From NCBI GenBank assembly GCA_003670575.1, contig QWRD01000002.1:62001-126000 (forward strand): a DNA stretch of 64,000 nucleotides, written 5' to 3'. Of the stretch, positions 26,657-36,022 are shown piece by piece. A program made the position numbers and the translations under genes. The stretch's first letter is position 1, and every line of letters begins with the position of its first letter. The notes below the pieces were generated by a model, which did not search any database, was not told where the DNA came from, and saw only the letters and a list, made by a program, of their open reading frames with translations. Source of the DNA: Chloroflexota bacterium (GTDB lineage: Bacteria; Chloroflexota; Dehalococcoidia; UBA2979).

Positions 26657-27319
26657 CTAGGACTCCAGCCAGCTGACGTCGCCGCTGAGCGTGCTCGGGT
26701 GAGCCTTCGCAGCGAACACCGCGTACTCGGCCTTCGCGACGCCGATGGTTGTGCCGCCGCCGTGGCCGGGCAGCACCATCGTCGCGTCCGGGAGCGCGTG
26801 CAACCTCGATGTGATGGAGCTGATCAGCTGCTGCAGCGCCTCCGGGGTGCGGGAATGGCCCGGGCCGCCGGGGAACAACGTGTCGCCGGTGAGCAGTGCT
26901 CCACCGGCCAGATGGGCCCCGCCTACCAGCAGGCAGATCGAGCCCGGCGTGTGCCCGGGCGTGGCGATCACGCGCACGGTCGTGGTGCCCACCGGCAACT
27001 CGGTGCCGTCCGCGAGCGGGAGCGCGCCACGGGCGGGATTCAGGTTGGTCTCGCCGGCACCGGCGTACACCGGAGCCGCCGTATGAGCGCGCAGCACCTC
27101 GAAGCCGTCCCAGTGGTCGCGATGGGAGTGCGTCACCACGATGGCGCTCACCGGCGTGTCGCCGAGCGCCTCGACGACTGCCTCCGCGCCCGCGGGCGCA
27201 TCAACGACGATCACCGGTCCGCCGCCAACCGGGCGGATGAGGTACGCATTGTTCTCGATGGGCCCCAACGGCCCCAGGCAGTCGATGGTCACTGCTGCGT
27301 CTGCGTACACCTGTGTCAT
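26657..27319 (-). CDS. Metallo-beta-lactamase-fold hydrolase (glyoxalase II-like)
   Basis: 220 aa with the HxHxDH motif THSHRDHWDG (H64, H66, D68, H69), TPGHTPGS, LLTGDTLF and VLPGHG, the complete dinuclear metal set of MBL-fold hydrolases. It is similar to glyoxalase II or persulfide dioxygenase-like enzymes; the substrate is uncertain. ATGA overlap with the MutY-like gene means co-translation. 190 nt of apparently empty sequence separate it from the M16 gene. Confidence 0.88.
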   Translation of the reverse strand: MTQVYADAAVTIDCLGPLGPIENNAYLIRPVGGGPVIVVDAPAGAEAVVEALGDTPVSAIVVTHSHRDHWDGFEVLRAHTAAPVYAGAGETNLNPARGALPLADGTELPVGTTTVRVIATPGHTPGSICLLVGGAHLAGGALLTGDTLFPGGPGHSRTPEALQQLISSITSRLHALPDATMVLPGHGGGTTIGVAKAEYAVFAAKAHPSTLSGDVSWLES

Positions 27320-28278
27320 CTGGAATCGCCTTTCACCGCTGTCGACTCGAGCGTAGCAGAGCGCGACTCCGGTCGATCGCCGAGGCCGCACGTCCCTCGG
27401 TGCGACCACGCCAGGCCCTCCGCGCACAGCTTTGCCAGCACCTCGCGGACCGTCGAGGCCTCCGCGTCGTCGGCTGCCAGCGTGCGCACCAGCGAGGCGA
27501 CGCGCACCGCCCCGGACGCCTCGCGCAGCGCGCGCAGCACGCGGCCGCGCCATTGCCGCACAGAGCCTTGAAACCTAGGCTGCGCGCGTACCGGCTCGGC
27601 GCTCGCGCCAGCGGCAAATCGTGGTCGCGCGGGGCACAGCCGAGCGACCACGCACTGCTCGCAGTGCGGGCGAGGCGTGCAGACTCGGGCGCCGTAGTCC
27701 ATCAGCATCGCGTTCCATCGCCCCGCCGCGCCGGGTGGGAGCAGCCGCTCGGCGGTCTCGATGAGGTCGCGAGGTCGCGTCTCCAACGCAGGCTGCAGGT
27801 CGCCATGCACCAGTCGTCCCAGCACGCGCACCACGTTGGTATCGATGGCTGCCGCGTCGTCGGCCCAGCCGAAGCAGCGCACGATGGCCGCTGTGAACGG
27901 CCCGACCCCGGGCAGCGCCAGCAGTGCTATCGGGTCGCGCGGCAAGGCCCCGTCATGTTGCGCGCTGCAGCGGCGCGCGGCCTCGCGGATCGCCAGCGCT
28001 CGACGCGGGTATCCCGCACCGGCCCAGACGCGCAGCAGCTCGGCGGTGTCGGCGGCGGCTGCAGCCTCCAGCGTGGGGAAGGCCGCCATCCAGCGCTCCC
28101 ACAACGGGAGCACGCGCTCCATCTGTGTCTGCTGAGAGCAGACCGCCGCCACCAGCGCCGCGTACGGGTCGCGAGCCTCGCGCCACGGGAAGTCCTGCGT
28201 GTACTTGTCGCCCCACGCCAGCAGCGCACGCCGGATCGAGGAGACCTGTCTAGGGGTGAGCGCCGCCGTCGAGGTCAT
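27316..28278 (-). CDS. MutY-family DNA glycosylase homologue with altered active site
   Basis: 320 aa. The HhH-GPD fold shows LPGVGPFTAAIV (hairpin) and the catalytic Asp D146 in AIDTNVVRV. The cluster cysteines are C200, C206, C209 and C215 (C-x5-C-x2-C-x5-C). Alignment with E. coli MutY places A45 where the catalytic Glu37 stands (PYAALVAAVCSQQTQ against PYKVWLSEVMLQQTQ). It lacks the C-terminal NUDIX-like domain and has a short winged-helix-like end. Base excision repair of A:8-oxoG is the family role, but activity here is doubtful. It is co-transcribed with the MBL hydrolase. Confidence 0.8.
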   Translation of the reverse strand: MTSTAALTPRQVSSIRRALLAWGDKYTQDFPWREARDPYAALVAAVCSQQTQMERVLPLWERWMAAFPTLEAAAAADTAELLRVWAGAGYPRRALAIREAARRCSAQHDGALPRDPIALLALPGVGPFTAAIVRCFGWADDAAAIDTNVVRVLGRLVHGDLQPALETRPRDLIETAERLLPPGAAGRWNAMLMDYGARVCTPRPHCEQCVVARLCPARPRFAAGASAEPVRAQPRFQGSVRQWRGRVLRALREASGAVRVASLVRTLAADDAEASTVREVLAKLCAEGLAWSHRGTCGLGDRPESRSATLESTAVKGDSR

Positions 28279-28291
28279 TCGGCCCCGCGCC

Positions 28292-28747
28292 TCAGAGAAA
28301 GTACCGCGCGATGATCTCCGCCACGCACGCGGGTCTCGTCTCGCCTTCGATCTCGACGGTGATACCCATCGTCACCTGGACGCCATCCTCGCCGGCCGCC
28401 TCCACCGATTGCGGCACGAATTGGTGCCGCAGCGGAGTGCCCACGCGCGTGGCGCTTGGCCAGCGGATGCGGTTGTAGCCATAGATCACCCCGCCGGTGG
28501 CACCCGGTACGAGCGAGGCCCTACTGAGGGCAGGGTAAAACGACGCCAGCACCTGCATCCCGGGTACGATCGTCCCGCCGTACGGTCCGGCCGTCGCACG
28601 CTCGACATCGACGTGAATCCACTGGTTGTCTCCCGTGGCCTCCGCCCACGCACCGACCTGCTCTTGCGTGATCGTGATCCAGTCGCCCACGATGATTTCC
28701 GTCCCGACCTTGGCTTCGAGGCCGGTCAGCAGTTGTTCGAGTGGCAT
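28292..28747 (-). CDS. MaoC-like (R)-specific enoyl-CoA hydratase
   Basis: 151 aa hot-dog-fold protein. The hydratase 2 motif is visible as ATGDNQWIHVD with D40 and H45 as the catalytic pair, followed by GGTIVPGMQVLASF. Acts on (R)-3-hydroxyacyl-CoA or related esters. The start ATG follows GGAGGAGGAG. It lies 13 nt upstream of the MutY-like gene on the same strand, so it probably heads this operon. Confidence 0.88.
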   Translation of the reverse strand: MPLEQLLTGLEAKVGTEIIVGDWITITQEQVGAWAEATGDNQWIHVDVERATAGPYGGTIVPGMQVLASFYPALSRASLVPGATGGVIYGYNRIRWPSATRVGTPLRHQFVPQSVEAAGEDGVQVTMGITVEIEGETRPACVAEIIARYFL

Positions 28748-28849
28748 CGTCTCCTCCTCCTTCCCCACGTGCGCGTGATGCGCCGCATGATAGCAGCGCG
28801 CCGCCGCCCCGCTGACCGACGTGCGGCTCGACCTGGCGAGGAGGCCACG

Positions 28850-29365
28850 ATGTTCACGCTGCAGGTGCCTGCACTGGAGATCGCGCTGCGGACGGCGCTG
28901 ATCTACGTCGCGCTGCTGCTGGCGCTTCGGCTGGCCGGGAAGCGCGAGGTGGGGCAACTCACCACGTTCGACCTTGTGGTCATCCTGCTGGTGTCGAATG
29001 CGGTGCAGAACGCGATGGTCGGCCCGGACAACTCTCTGACCGGCGGGCTGATCGCGGCCGGAGTGCTGCTGGGTGCGAACTACCTGGTGGCGCTGGTACG
29101 CGATCGGTTGCCCTGGCTGCGTGGCCTGGTGGAGGGCTCTCCCACCATCCTCATCCACGACGGGCGATTCATGGACGAGCAGCTGCGTCGAGAGCACGTC
29201 GATGTGGAGGAGGTGCTGATGGCGCTGCGTGAGCATGGCATCTCCGACCCGGCCGAGGTGCGCTTCGCAATCCTCGAGACCGACGGCTCAATCAGCGTGG
29301 TGCCGAACTCCGCCGACCCGCCGATTCGGACGCGACGGCGGATGCGGCACCGTCAGCGCGGGTAG
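28850..29365 (+). CDS. DUF421 (YetF-like) membrane protein
   Basis: 171 aa from ATG 28850 with GAGGAGG upstream. Two to three N-terminal membrane segments contain the family hallmark LAGKREVGQLTTFDLVVILLVSNAVQNAMV. A cytoplasmic domain (about 90-160) with PTILIHDGRFMDEQLRREHV follows. The family is widespread; YetF-type proteins have been linked to spore or membrane functions, without defined biochemistry. It is divergent from the MaoC gene. Confidence 0.88.
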   Translation: MFTLQVPALEIALRTALIYVALLLALRLAGKREVGQLTTFDLVVILLVSNAVQNAMVGPDNSLTGGLIAAGVLLGANYLVALVRDRLPWLRGLVEGSPTILIHDGRFMDEQLRREHVDVEEVLMALREHGISDPAEVRFAILETDGSISVVPNSADPPIRTRRRMRHRQRG

Positions 29366-29502
29366 CCCGGACGCGGCGGCCCGCCGTCCGCGACACTCGT
29401 GCGGCGTCCTGCCATAATGCCTGTGAGCATTTTCGCGCCGTCGCTCAGCGGCCGCGCGTTTCCACCCGGTAGATTGCAACCGCGAACTCGGGGTTCAGAC
29501 TC

Positions 29503-30837
29503 GTGACTCAGCCTGCGTCAGCGTCCCTGCCACTTGAACATCTGCTTCCGATCACCGCCGGACTCTCGCCGGAAGGGCACCTCACGCTTGGCGGCTGTGA
29601 CACCGTTGAGCTGGCGCGTGAGTTCGGCACACCGCTCTACGTCTACGACATCGCGACCGTCGAGGAGCAATGTCGGCTCGCGCTGTCCGCGTTCCGCGCG
29701 GAGCACGAGGATACCGAGGTGCTCTACGCCTCCAAGGCGTTCCTGAACCGTCCGTTCGCGCGCCTCGTTGCCGGCCTCGGGCTGGGGTTCGACGCGGTGT
29801 CAGGCGGCGAGATCGCGGTGCTGCACGCCGCTGGCGTGGCGATGAACACCGTCTACTTCCACGGCAACAACAAGGGGCCGGACGAGCTGGCATTGGCCGC
29901 TGAATTGGGCGTCGGACGCATCGTGATCGACAACCTCGGCGAGGTCGCACTCGTGGAGGCGGCAGCGGCGGCGGCGGGTATCACGCAGGGCGTGCTGGTC
30001 CGCGTCTCGCCGGGCGTGGACGCTCACACGCACGAGAAGACCACCACCGGCATCCTGGACTCCAAGTTCGGCGTGCCGATTACCTCCGGCGCTGCGGAGG
30101 CCACGGTGCGCGCGATTCTGGATTCGCCGCACCTGACCTTCCGCGGACTCCACATGCACCTGGGCAGCCCCATCTTCGAGCTGGAACCGTACGTCATGGG
30201 CATCGAGGTGATGGCGGAGTTCATCGCGCGACTGCAGGAGCGGTTAGGCGTGGCAGTTCGGGAGTTCTCGCCCGGTGGCGGCTTCGCGGTCGCGTACCTC
30301 AACGAGCAGCACCCGCCCGCGTGGGCCGCGTATGCACAGGCGATCTGCGGCACGCTACGCCGCGAGGCCGATGCTCGCGGCTTCGAGATGCCGCATGTGA
30401 CCATCGAACCCGGGCGGTCCATCGTCGGGCGTGCCGGCGTGGCGCTGTACACGGTTGGCGCGCGCAAGGAAGTGCCCGGCATCCGCACCTTCGTCTCGGT
30501 GGATGGCGGGATGGCGGACAACGTCCGTCCCGCGATGTACGGCTCGCGCTACGAAGCACTCGCCGCAGAGCGCCCGCTGGCGCCCGCCGAGGAGACCGTG
30601 AGCATCGCGGGCAAGTACTGCGAGTCCGGCGACGTGCTGATCCGCGATATCGAACTTCCGCATCTCCATGCCGGCGAGGTACTCGCGATCCCGGCGGCTG
30701 GCGCCTACCAATTGGCGATGTCGTCCAACTACAACCTCGCGTACAAGCCGGCCGTGCTGTTCGTGCAGGGTGGCGTGGCCGTGCTGGCCCGTCGCCGCGA
30801 GACAGCCGCCGACCTGATGGCGCTGGACGCGGACTGA
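29503..30837 (+). CDS. lysA: Diaminopimelate decarboxylase
   Basis: Last step of lysine synthesis: meso-diaminopimelate to L-lysine, with PLP. The GTG start gives 444 aa. The PLP lysine is K78 in YASKAF; further family motifs are HLGSP, the phosphate-binding SPGGGFAV, EPGRSIVG and the active-site CESGD. A type III-fold decarboxylase; the LysA substrate is most likely from these blocks. It leads a plus-strand set with holB (4 nt gap), ricT and a sulfurtransferase. Confidence 0.94.
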   Translation: MTQPASASLPLEHLLPITAGLSPEGHLTLGGCDTVELAREFGTPLYVYDIATVEEQCRLALSAFRAEHEDTEVLYASKAFLNRPFARLVAGLGLGFDAVSGGEIAVLHAAGVAMNTVYFHGNNKGPDELALAAELGVGRIVIDNLGEVALVEAAAAAAGITQGVLVRVSPGVDAHTHEKTTTGILDSKFGVPITSGAAEATVRAILDSPHLTFRGLHMHLGSPIFELEPYVMGIEVMAEFIARLQERLGVAVREFSPGGGFAVAYLNEQHPPAWAAYAQAICGTLRREADARGFEMPHVTIEPGRSIVGRAGVALYTVGARKEVPGIRTFVSVDGGMADNVRPAMYGSRYEALAAERPLAPAEETVSIAGKYCESGDVLIRDIELPHLHAGEVLAIPAAGAYQLAMSSNYNLAYKPAVLFVQGGVAVLARRRETAADLMALDAD

Positions 30838-30841
30838 CACG

Positions 30842-31978
30842 ATGACCGCCGACACCACGCGCACAGCCTCGCCCGACGGGCACTGGGGCGTTTACGGTCA
30901 GACCAGCGCGGTCGCCTCGCTGCAGCATGCGATCGCCAGCGGACGACTGGCGCACGCGTACCTGTTCAGCGGCCCGGAAGGCATCGGCAAGGCCACGCTG
31001 GCGCGACGGCTCGCGCAGGCGCTGGTCTGCGAGGCCTCACCCGGGCTGCTGGCTGATGACGACGCGGGGCGTGGCGATGCTGCCTCGGCTGGCGAGGTGC
31101 GTCCGTGCCTCGTCTGTCGCGCCTGCACGCAGGTGGAGGCTGGTACCTCCCCTGACATCGAGCGCATCACCGTCGGTGGCATCTGTGACGAGGGCGGCGC
31201 AGGCCATCGCGACCACTCGGCGGACGGGTCCACGCGCATCCGCATCTGCCAGGTGCGGCGGTTGGAGCGTGTGGCCAGTCTGACGCCCTACCAGTCCCCA
31301 CGGCGGGTCTTCATCATCGACACCGCAGACGAGTTGCAGCGGGAGGCCGCGCACGCGCTGCTGAAGACGCTGGAAGAGCCGCCCGCGTCCGTGCTGCTGA
31401 TCATGCTCGCCACGGACATCGATGCATTGCTGCCCACCGTGCGGTCGCGCTGCCAGGAGATCGCGCTGCGCCCGATGTCGCATCGTGCGCTTGCGGAAGT
31501 GCTCAGCACCGACGGCGGGATGGATCCCGCGACGGCACGGGCGCTGGCGGAGGAGTCGCACGGCCGATACGGGTTGGCGATGCGGCTGCACACGGACCCC
31601 TCGCTCGGGATGCTGCGGGAGACCGCCATGCTGGATGCGGCACGCATCGCGGCTGGCGGCCGCAACGAGCGCTTCGACTACGCTGCAACCCTCGCGGGTC
31701 GTTGGTCACGGGAACGTTTGAGCGTCCTTGAAACGCTTGAAGTGTGGCGTGGCTGGTGGCGCGCGCGGTTGGTGGAGGCGGGCTGCACACCCGATCTGGC
31801 GCAATGCTCGGCGCCGGATGCGTTGCGAGCGTTGCGCGCGGTGACGCGTGCGCGCACGCATCTATTGGAGAACACGTACCCGCAGCTGGCGCTGGAGGTC
31901 ATGATGCTGGACCTCCCCGTGCTGGCCGCGGATGGAATCCGAGAGGAGGCCCGCGAGCCTGCCGTCTCACCCGCATAG
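30842..31978 (+). CDS. holB: DNA polymerase III subunit delta prime
   Basis: A clamp-loader subunit. 378 aa AAA+ protein with GPEGIGKATLARRLAQAL as P-loop (about 44-57), zinc-module cysteines (CLVCRACTQV) and sensor 1 segment VLLIMLATDIDALLPTVRSRC. Longer than E. coli delta prime (334 aa) through an insertion around residues 65-130. It lies just downstream of lysA and before ricT, a common neighbour pairing (holB-ricT). Confidence 0.92.
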   Translation: MTADTTRTASPDGHWGVYGQTSAVASLQHAIASGRLAHAYLFSGPEGIGKATLARRLAQALVCEASPGLLADDDAGRGDAASAGEVRPCLVCRACTQVEAGTSPDIERITVGGICDEGGAGHRDHSADGSTRIRICQVRRLERVASLTPYQSPRRVFIIDTADELQREAAHALLKTLEEPPASVLLIMLATDIDALLPTVRSRCQEIALRPMSHRALAEVLSTDGGMDPATARALAEESHGRYGLAMRLHTDPSLGMLRETAMLDAARIAAGGRNERFDYAATLAGRWSRERLSVLETLEVWRGWWRARLVEAGCTPDLAQCSAPDALRALRAVTRARTHLLENTYPQLALEVMMLDLPVLAADGIREEAREPAVSPA

Positions 31979-32006
31979 GCGGGGTACGGCGCTGGCGGGA
32001 CTGCAC

Positions 32007-33203
32007 GTGGACGACATTGTCGGGATTCGATTCATCGCGTCTGGCCCGGTTGCGTACTGCAGCCCGGGCGAGTTTGCGCTTGGTGTTGGTGACTACGTGG
32101 TGGTGCGCATGGACCGAGGCGAGCGCCTTGGTTGGGTGGTGATCGCCGCCGATCAGGTGCTGGCGGGGACCTACCCCACTGGTCCGGTGCGTGTCGTCGA
32201 TCGCATCGCGAGTGCGGAGGACATCGCGTCCTGGGAGCACAGCAAGGCGCAGGCACTGGAGGACCAGGGCCGCGCGCAGGAGTTCGCGACGCGCACTGAT
32301 CCCCGTATGCGCGTCGCGTCTCTGACCTATGACCTTGCGGGAGAGCGTGGCGAGCTGACGTTCACGGCGCCGGAGCGCGTGGAGCACCGCTGGTTGCAGC
32401 AGCAGCTGTCTGATCTGCTGCAGGTGCGGCTGGAAGTGACGCAGGTCGGTGACCGCGACCGCGCGAAGGCCGCGGGCGGCATTGATGTCTGCGGGCGAGC
32501 GCTCTGCTGCTCCACGTGGATGACGGAGTTTCCCGCCATCTCGATCAAGATGGCGAAGGACCAGGACCTTCCCCCCAACCCCTCGAAGATATCCGGCGTC
32601 TGCGGCCGACTGCTCTGCTGCCTGTCGTTCGAGGTGGATGCGTACCGCGAGCTGCGCGGTGACCTGCCGAAGCTGGGCAAGCGAGTGACCACGCCAGTCG
32701 GCCGCGCGAAGGTGATCTCGATCAATTCGCTGAAGCAGGTCGTGCGGCTGCGTATGGACGACACTAACGAGATCATCGAGCTGCCGGCCGAGGAGTTGCG
32801 TAAGCAATACGGCACGGCGGTGCGCCCGGAAGAGCTGGAGCAGCAGATCGAGGGGCCGCATCACCGCCGCGACAAGGAGCAGCGGGAGAACATGCTCGCG
32901 ATCCTGGAGCCGCGCGATGCACCCACGTCCCCCACGGCGTTCGCTGCCAGCGTGGCGGCGTACCGTGGCGAGGCCGTCGGCGTGGACGTCGGCGTGGCGG
33001 TGGAGTCCGGCGCCGATGCCGAGGCGCTCGATGGCGCGCTCGACGCCGATGGCGAGCCGCGCAAGCGGAGGCGTCGTGGTCGTCGCGGCGGCCGCGGTCG
33101 CGGCGGCGCAGCCACCACCGAGGGCGGCGTGGCAGGCGGCGCTGATGGCGACACTGGCGACGTTGGCGGTGCCTCCGGTGAGGGCGAGGGCGGCATTCGA
33201 TGA
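32007..33203 (+). CDS. ricT: PSP1/RicT (YaaT) domain protein
   Basis: About 398 aa from GTG 32007; ATG 31932 inside the end of holB is an alternative. The PSP1 domain holds the cysteine-rich cluster-binding patch: GGIDVCGRALCCSTWM and ISGVCGRLLCCLSFE. In Bacillus, RicT (YaaT) with RicA/RicF forms an iron-sulfur complex controlling RNase Y. The C-terminal 120 residues here are Arg/Gly/Ala-rich and probably disordered, with an RRGRRGGRGRG patch that could bind RNA. ATGA overlap with the sulfurtransferase. Confidence 0.88.
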   Translation: MDDIVGIRFIASGPVAYCSPGEFALGVGDYVVVRMDRGERLGWVVIAADQVLAGTYPTGPVRVVDRIASAEDIASWEHSKAQALEDQGRAQEFATRTDPRMRVASLTYDLAGERGELTFTAPERVEHRWLQQQLSDLLQVRLEVTQVGDRDRAKAAGGIDVCGRALCCSTWMTEFPAISIKMAKDQDLPPNPSKISGVCGRLLCCLSFEVDAYRELRGDLPKLGKRVTTPVGRAKVISINSLKQVVRLRMDDTNEIIELPAEELRKQYGTAVRPEELEQQIEGPHHRRDKEQRENMLAILEPRDAPTSPTAFAASVAAYRGEAVGVDVGVAVESGADAEALDGALDADGEPRKRRRRGRRGGRGRGGAATTEGGVAGGADGDTGDVGGASGEGEGGIR

Positions 33204-34036
33204 GCGTGCGGCTGGACGCACTGGTCAGCGCGGAGTGGGTGGCGGCGCATGCCGCCGACCCGGACGTGCGTTTCATCCACGCCGGCACCGATCGCGCTGA
33301 CTTCGAGCGTGGGCACGTGCAGGGCGCGGTGTACGCCTCCGGCTACGAGGATCTCGCCGAAGACCGCGAGGTGCGCGCGCTGGTGCCGCTAGCGGAGTCC
33401 TTCGAGGCAACCCTCGAGCGCTGGGGGGTTACGCCCGAGGACCGCATCATCTGCTACTCCGGCGCCAAGTCGCCGTGGCCGGCTCGCGCGTACTGGGTGC
33501 TGCGCTACTACCGCTTCCCGCGCGTCCACCTGCTGGACGGCGCGCTCCCGGCGCTGGCGGCCGCAGGCGTGGCCACGACCACCGACGAGACGCCACCGCC
33601 GGCCACGACGCGCCGCGTGACGCTGCCCGAGCCTGACCGCGCGATCCTCGCCAGCACTGATGACGTCCTCGCGGCTGCGCAGGGCGGCGAGCCGGTGATT
33701 CTCGACTGCCGCACCGATGGCGAGTGGCACGGCACGGCGGACGGCCACCTCGCGGCTCCGCGCCGAGGACGCATTCCGCGCGCCACGCACCTGAACTGGG
33801 AAGGGCTGGTTGGCGACGACGCCCGCTTGCTCCCGCTGGAGGAGCTCCGCGCCGCCTACGCGTCGAGTGGTATCGATGGCACACGACCGGTGTACCCGTA
33901 CTGCGGCGGGGGCATCCGCGCCTCGGTCGGCTGGTTCATCCTGCACGAACTGCTCGGCTACGAGCACATCGCGAACTACGACGGCTCCTGGTCAGAGTGG
34001 GGCGCCCGCCTCGACCTGCCGATCGAGACGGACTAG
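33200..34036 (+). CDS. Two-domain rhodanese-type sulfurtransferase
   Basis: 278 aa of two rhodanese domains, as in thiosulfate or 3-mercaptopyruvate sulfurtransferases. The second domain has the catalytic loop CGGGIRAS with C235. The N-terminal domain has C-Y-S-G-A-K in the equivalent position, where inactive domains of the family usually vary. Transfers sulfane sulfur to cyanide or thiols; the substrate is undefined. It is translationally coupled to ricT by a 4-nt overlap. Confidence 0.9.
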   Translation: MSVRLDALVSAEWVAAHAADPDVRFIHAGTDRADFERGHVQGAVYASGYEDLAEDREVRALVPLAESFEATLERWGVTPEDRIICYSGAKSPWPARAYWVLRYYRFPRVHLLDGALPALAAAGVATTTDETPPPATTRRVTLPEPDRAILASTDDVLAAAQGGEPVILDCRTDGEWHGTADGHLAAPRRGRIPRATHLNWEGLVGDDARLLPLEELRAAYASSGIDGTRPVYPYCGGGIRASVGWFILHELLGYEHIANYDGSWSEWGARLDLPIETD

Positions 34037-34043
34037 CGCGGGT

Positions 34044-35444
34044 CTACTGCAACTCGCGGATTGACCGCGTAGACCACATCCACGCCGCAAGCGATCCCAG
34101 TGTGATGGCCACAGCGCCCAGTGCCAGCTGTGGTCCGAAGGCCTGCGCCAGCAACGCGATGAAGAAGATGCCAAGCGACTCGATGCCATCCTCCAGCACG
34201 ATGATGCTGCTAATGCGGCCGCGGTACTCGTCTGAGACGTAGGACTGGATCAGGATTTGGATCAGCGACTGGCGTCCGGCCTGCCCGACGCCAAGCACGA
34301 TCACGATGCCAGCGCTGAGCCAGAACGTCGTTGATGCCGAGAACGCGAACAGCCCGATTGCGAAGATCACGAGGCTGGCGATCAGTAACTTCCCGCGATT
34401 GCGGCTCGGTAGCGAGGCGATCAGCAGCGAGCCTGCCAACGCACCCACCGCGGTGAAGGAAAGCAGCAGCCCCATCAGGATTGCGGTGCGATCCGGATGG
34501 CCCCCGCTCAACACCTCATCGACGAAGCCCGGGAGCAGCCGCTGGTACGGCAGCGCGAGCATGCCGATCAGGCAGTGCAGCACCAGCAGCGTCACCAGAA
34601 TGGGCTGCCCGCGAAGATAGACGAGTGCCTGCTTGATCTCGCGCATCCCGGAGCGGCTTGGCGCGTGACCATGTCCAGTCGGCCTGGCTGCAGCGCCGCC
34701 GGCGGCGGCGGCACGCGATGCCGCGTTGGTCTTCGGCACCTGGAAGAGCGTGGCCATCGCGAACACATAGAGACCGGCCATCAACGCGAAGACCCAGCCG
34801 CTCCCCACTGTCGCGATCAAGAAGCCAGCGAGCGCGGGCGCACCGAGGCGAAGCATGTTCATGCCAAAGGCGTTGAGTGCGAATGCGTTCATGACGCGCT
34901 GCGTGCCGACGATCTCCGGGATCATCGATTGCCGCGCCGGCATGATGAACGAGTTCAGCACGCCCGTGACCAGCGACCCCACGATCAGGTGCCCGAAGTG
35001 GAGCATGTCCGCGAACAGCAATGCCGCCAACACCGCCGCCAGCGTGGCGTTGAGTAATTGCCCGACCTGGATGATCACCCGCCGACTGGCGCGGTCCGCG
35101 ACCACACCGCCGTACAGTGCCAGGAACACGCGCGGCCCGGCGGCTGCGAGCTCCACCAGCCCGAGCGCCGCGAACGAGCCCGTGAGTTGGTACGCGAGAA
35201 ACCCCCGCACCACCATCTGCATCAGTTGCGCGGACTGATTGCCGACCTGGGAGAGCATGTACCAGCGGAACGCCGGCACATCGATCAGCGAGTCGAAGGT
35301 GCGGAACCGACGCTCAGCGGCGTCGGGTTCGGGGCGGGGCGGGGCAACTTGCGGCCGGGCCTGTCCGGCACCGCCGTCGTCGTTCGGGTCGCTGGTCGTC
35401 AACGGTGCCCCCTTCAACGCGCCAAAACGCATCTCGCGGAGCAT
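34044..35444 (-). CDS. MFS transporter, DHA3-like
   Basis: 466 aa with about 12 membrane segments and the MFS loop GGVVADRASRRVII between helices 2 and 3. The pattern FRWYMLSQVGNQSAQLMQMVV and MPARQSMIPEIV is typical of the DHA3 / enterobactin-exporter-like group. It is likely a drug or metabolite exporter; substrate unknown. A Pro/Asp-rich N-terminal extension of about 45 residues precedes helix 1. It converges with the sulfurtransferase gene, and a CGTATACG-type symmetric stretch precedes it near 35455. Confidence 0.87.
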   Translation of the reverse strand: MLREMRFGALKGAPLTTSDPNDDGGAGQARPQVAPPRPEPDAAERRFRTFDSLIDVPAFRWYMLSQVGNQSAQLMQMVVRGFLAYQLTGSFAALGLVELAAAGPRVFLALYGGVVADRASRRVIIQVGQLLNATLAAVLAALLFADMLHFGHLIVGSLVTGVLNSFIMPARQSMIPEIVGTQRVMNAFALNAFGMNMLRLGAPALAGFLIATVGSGWVFALMAGLYVFAMATLFQVPKTNAASRAAAAGGAAARPTGHGHAPSRSGMREIKQALVYLRGQPILVTLLVLHCLIGMLALPYQRLLPGFVDEVLSGGHPDRTAILMGLLLSFTAVGALAGSLLIASLPSRNRGKLLIASLVIFAIGLFAFSASTTFWLSAGIVIVLGVGQAGRQSLIQILIQSYVSDEYRGRISSIIVLEDGIESLGIFFIALLAQAFGPQLALGAVAITLGSLAAWMWSTRSIRELQ

Positions 35445-35513
35445 ACGCGTACGTTGTCGTATACGTCACTGTCGTCCGAGGATTTGCGGTCGAGTGGGTC
35501 GGGCGAGCCGACC

Positions 35514-35999
35514 CTACCGCCGCATCGACTCCAACTGCGCGATGTGCTCCTCGAAGTGGTCGATCATCCCCTGCACTTGCTGGCGGATGGAACGGCGACC
35601 GGACGCGGGGTGCTGTCCCGGCCGGCCCCAGGAGGAGTCCGGTAGTTCGGCCAGCAGGTCCACGCTCTCGGCGACGGCCTCGGTGAGCCATCCCAGCAGC
35701 CGCGCGCGGGTCTGCTGATCCCACTGGTGCTGCTCCGCCTGGGCGGCGTCGTCCACTGACTTGATCAGCGGGTCCGTCATCCAGGCCATGCGCCGCAGAT
35801 TCTCGTGGCTCTGCCGCGCGTAGGCGACCAGGTGCCCGACGACACGAGAGGGCGTCCAGTCGCCTTCGCCGCCCGCGGCCACCGAGGTGGCGGTCATGGC
35901 GACATCGATGCGGTCCGGGATGCGCGCGAGCTCCTGGATCAGCGGGACATAGCGGCGTGCGCCGCCGGTGACGAAGTTGATGCGCAGCGTGCTTGCCAT
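35514..35999 (-). CDS. DinB-like four-helix protein
   Basis: 161 aa with the DinB/YfiT pattern: helix 2 GHLVAYARQSHEN and the late histidines of MIDHFEEHIAQLES, which form a metal triad in the family. Some members act as thiol-dependent S-transferases (bacillithiol or mycothiol); the cofactor cannot be read here. GGGAGG lies upstream of the ATG. It lies 23 nt after the RidA gene on the same strand. Confidence 0.8.
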   Translation of the reverse strand: MASTLRINFVTGGARRYVPLIQELARIPDRIDVAMTATSVAAGGEGDWTPSRVVGHLVAYARQSHENLRRMAWMTDPLIKSVDDAAQAEQHQWDQQTRARLLGWLTEAVAESVDLLAELPDSSWGRPGQHPASGRRSIRQQVQGMIDHFEEHIAQLESMRR

Positions 36000-36022
36000 C
36001 GGGCGCCTCCCAATCGAATCAG

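Noticed and set aside
29366-29502. Region before lysA checked for a lysine riboswitch
   Set aside because: Only 137 nt, too short for the five-helix aptamer, with no matching conserved blocks.
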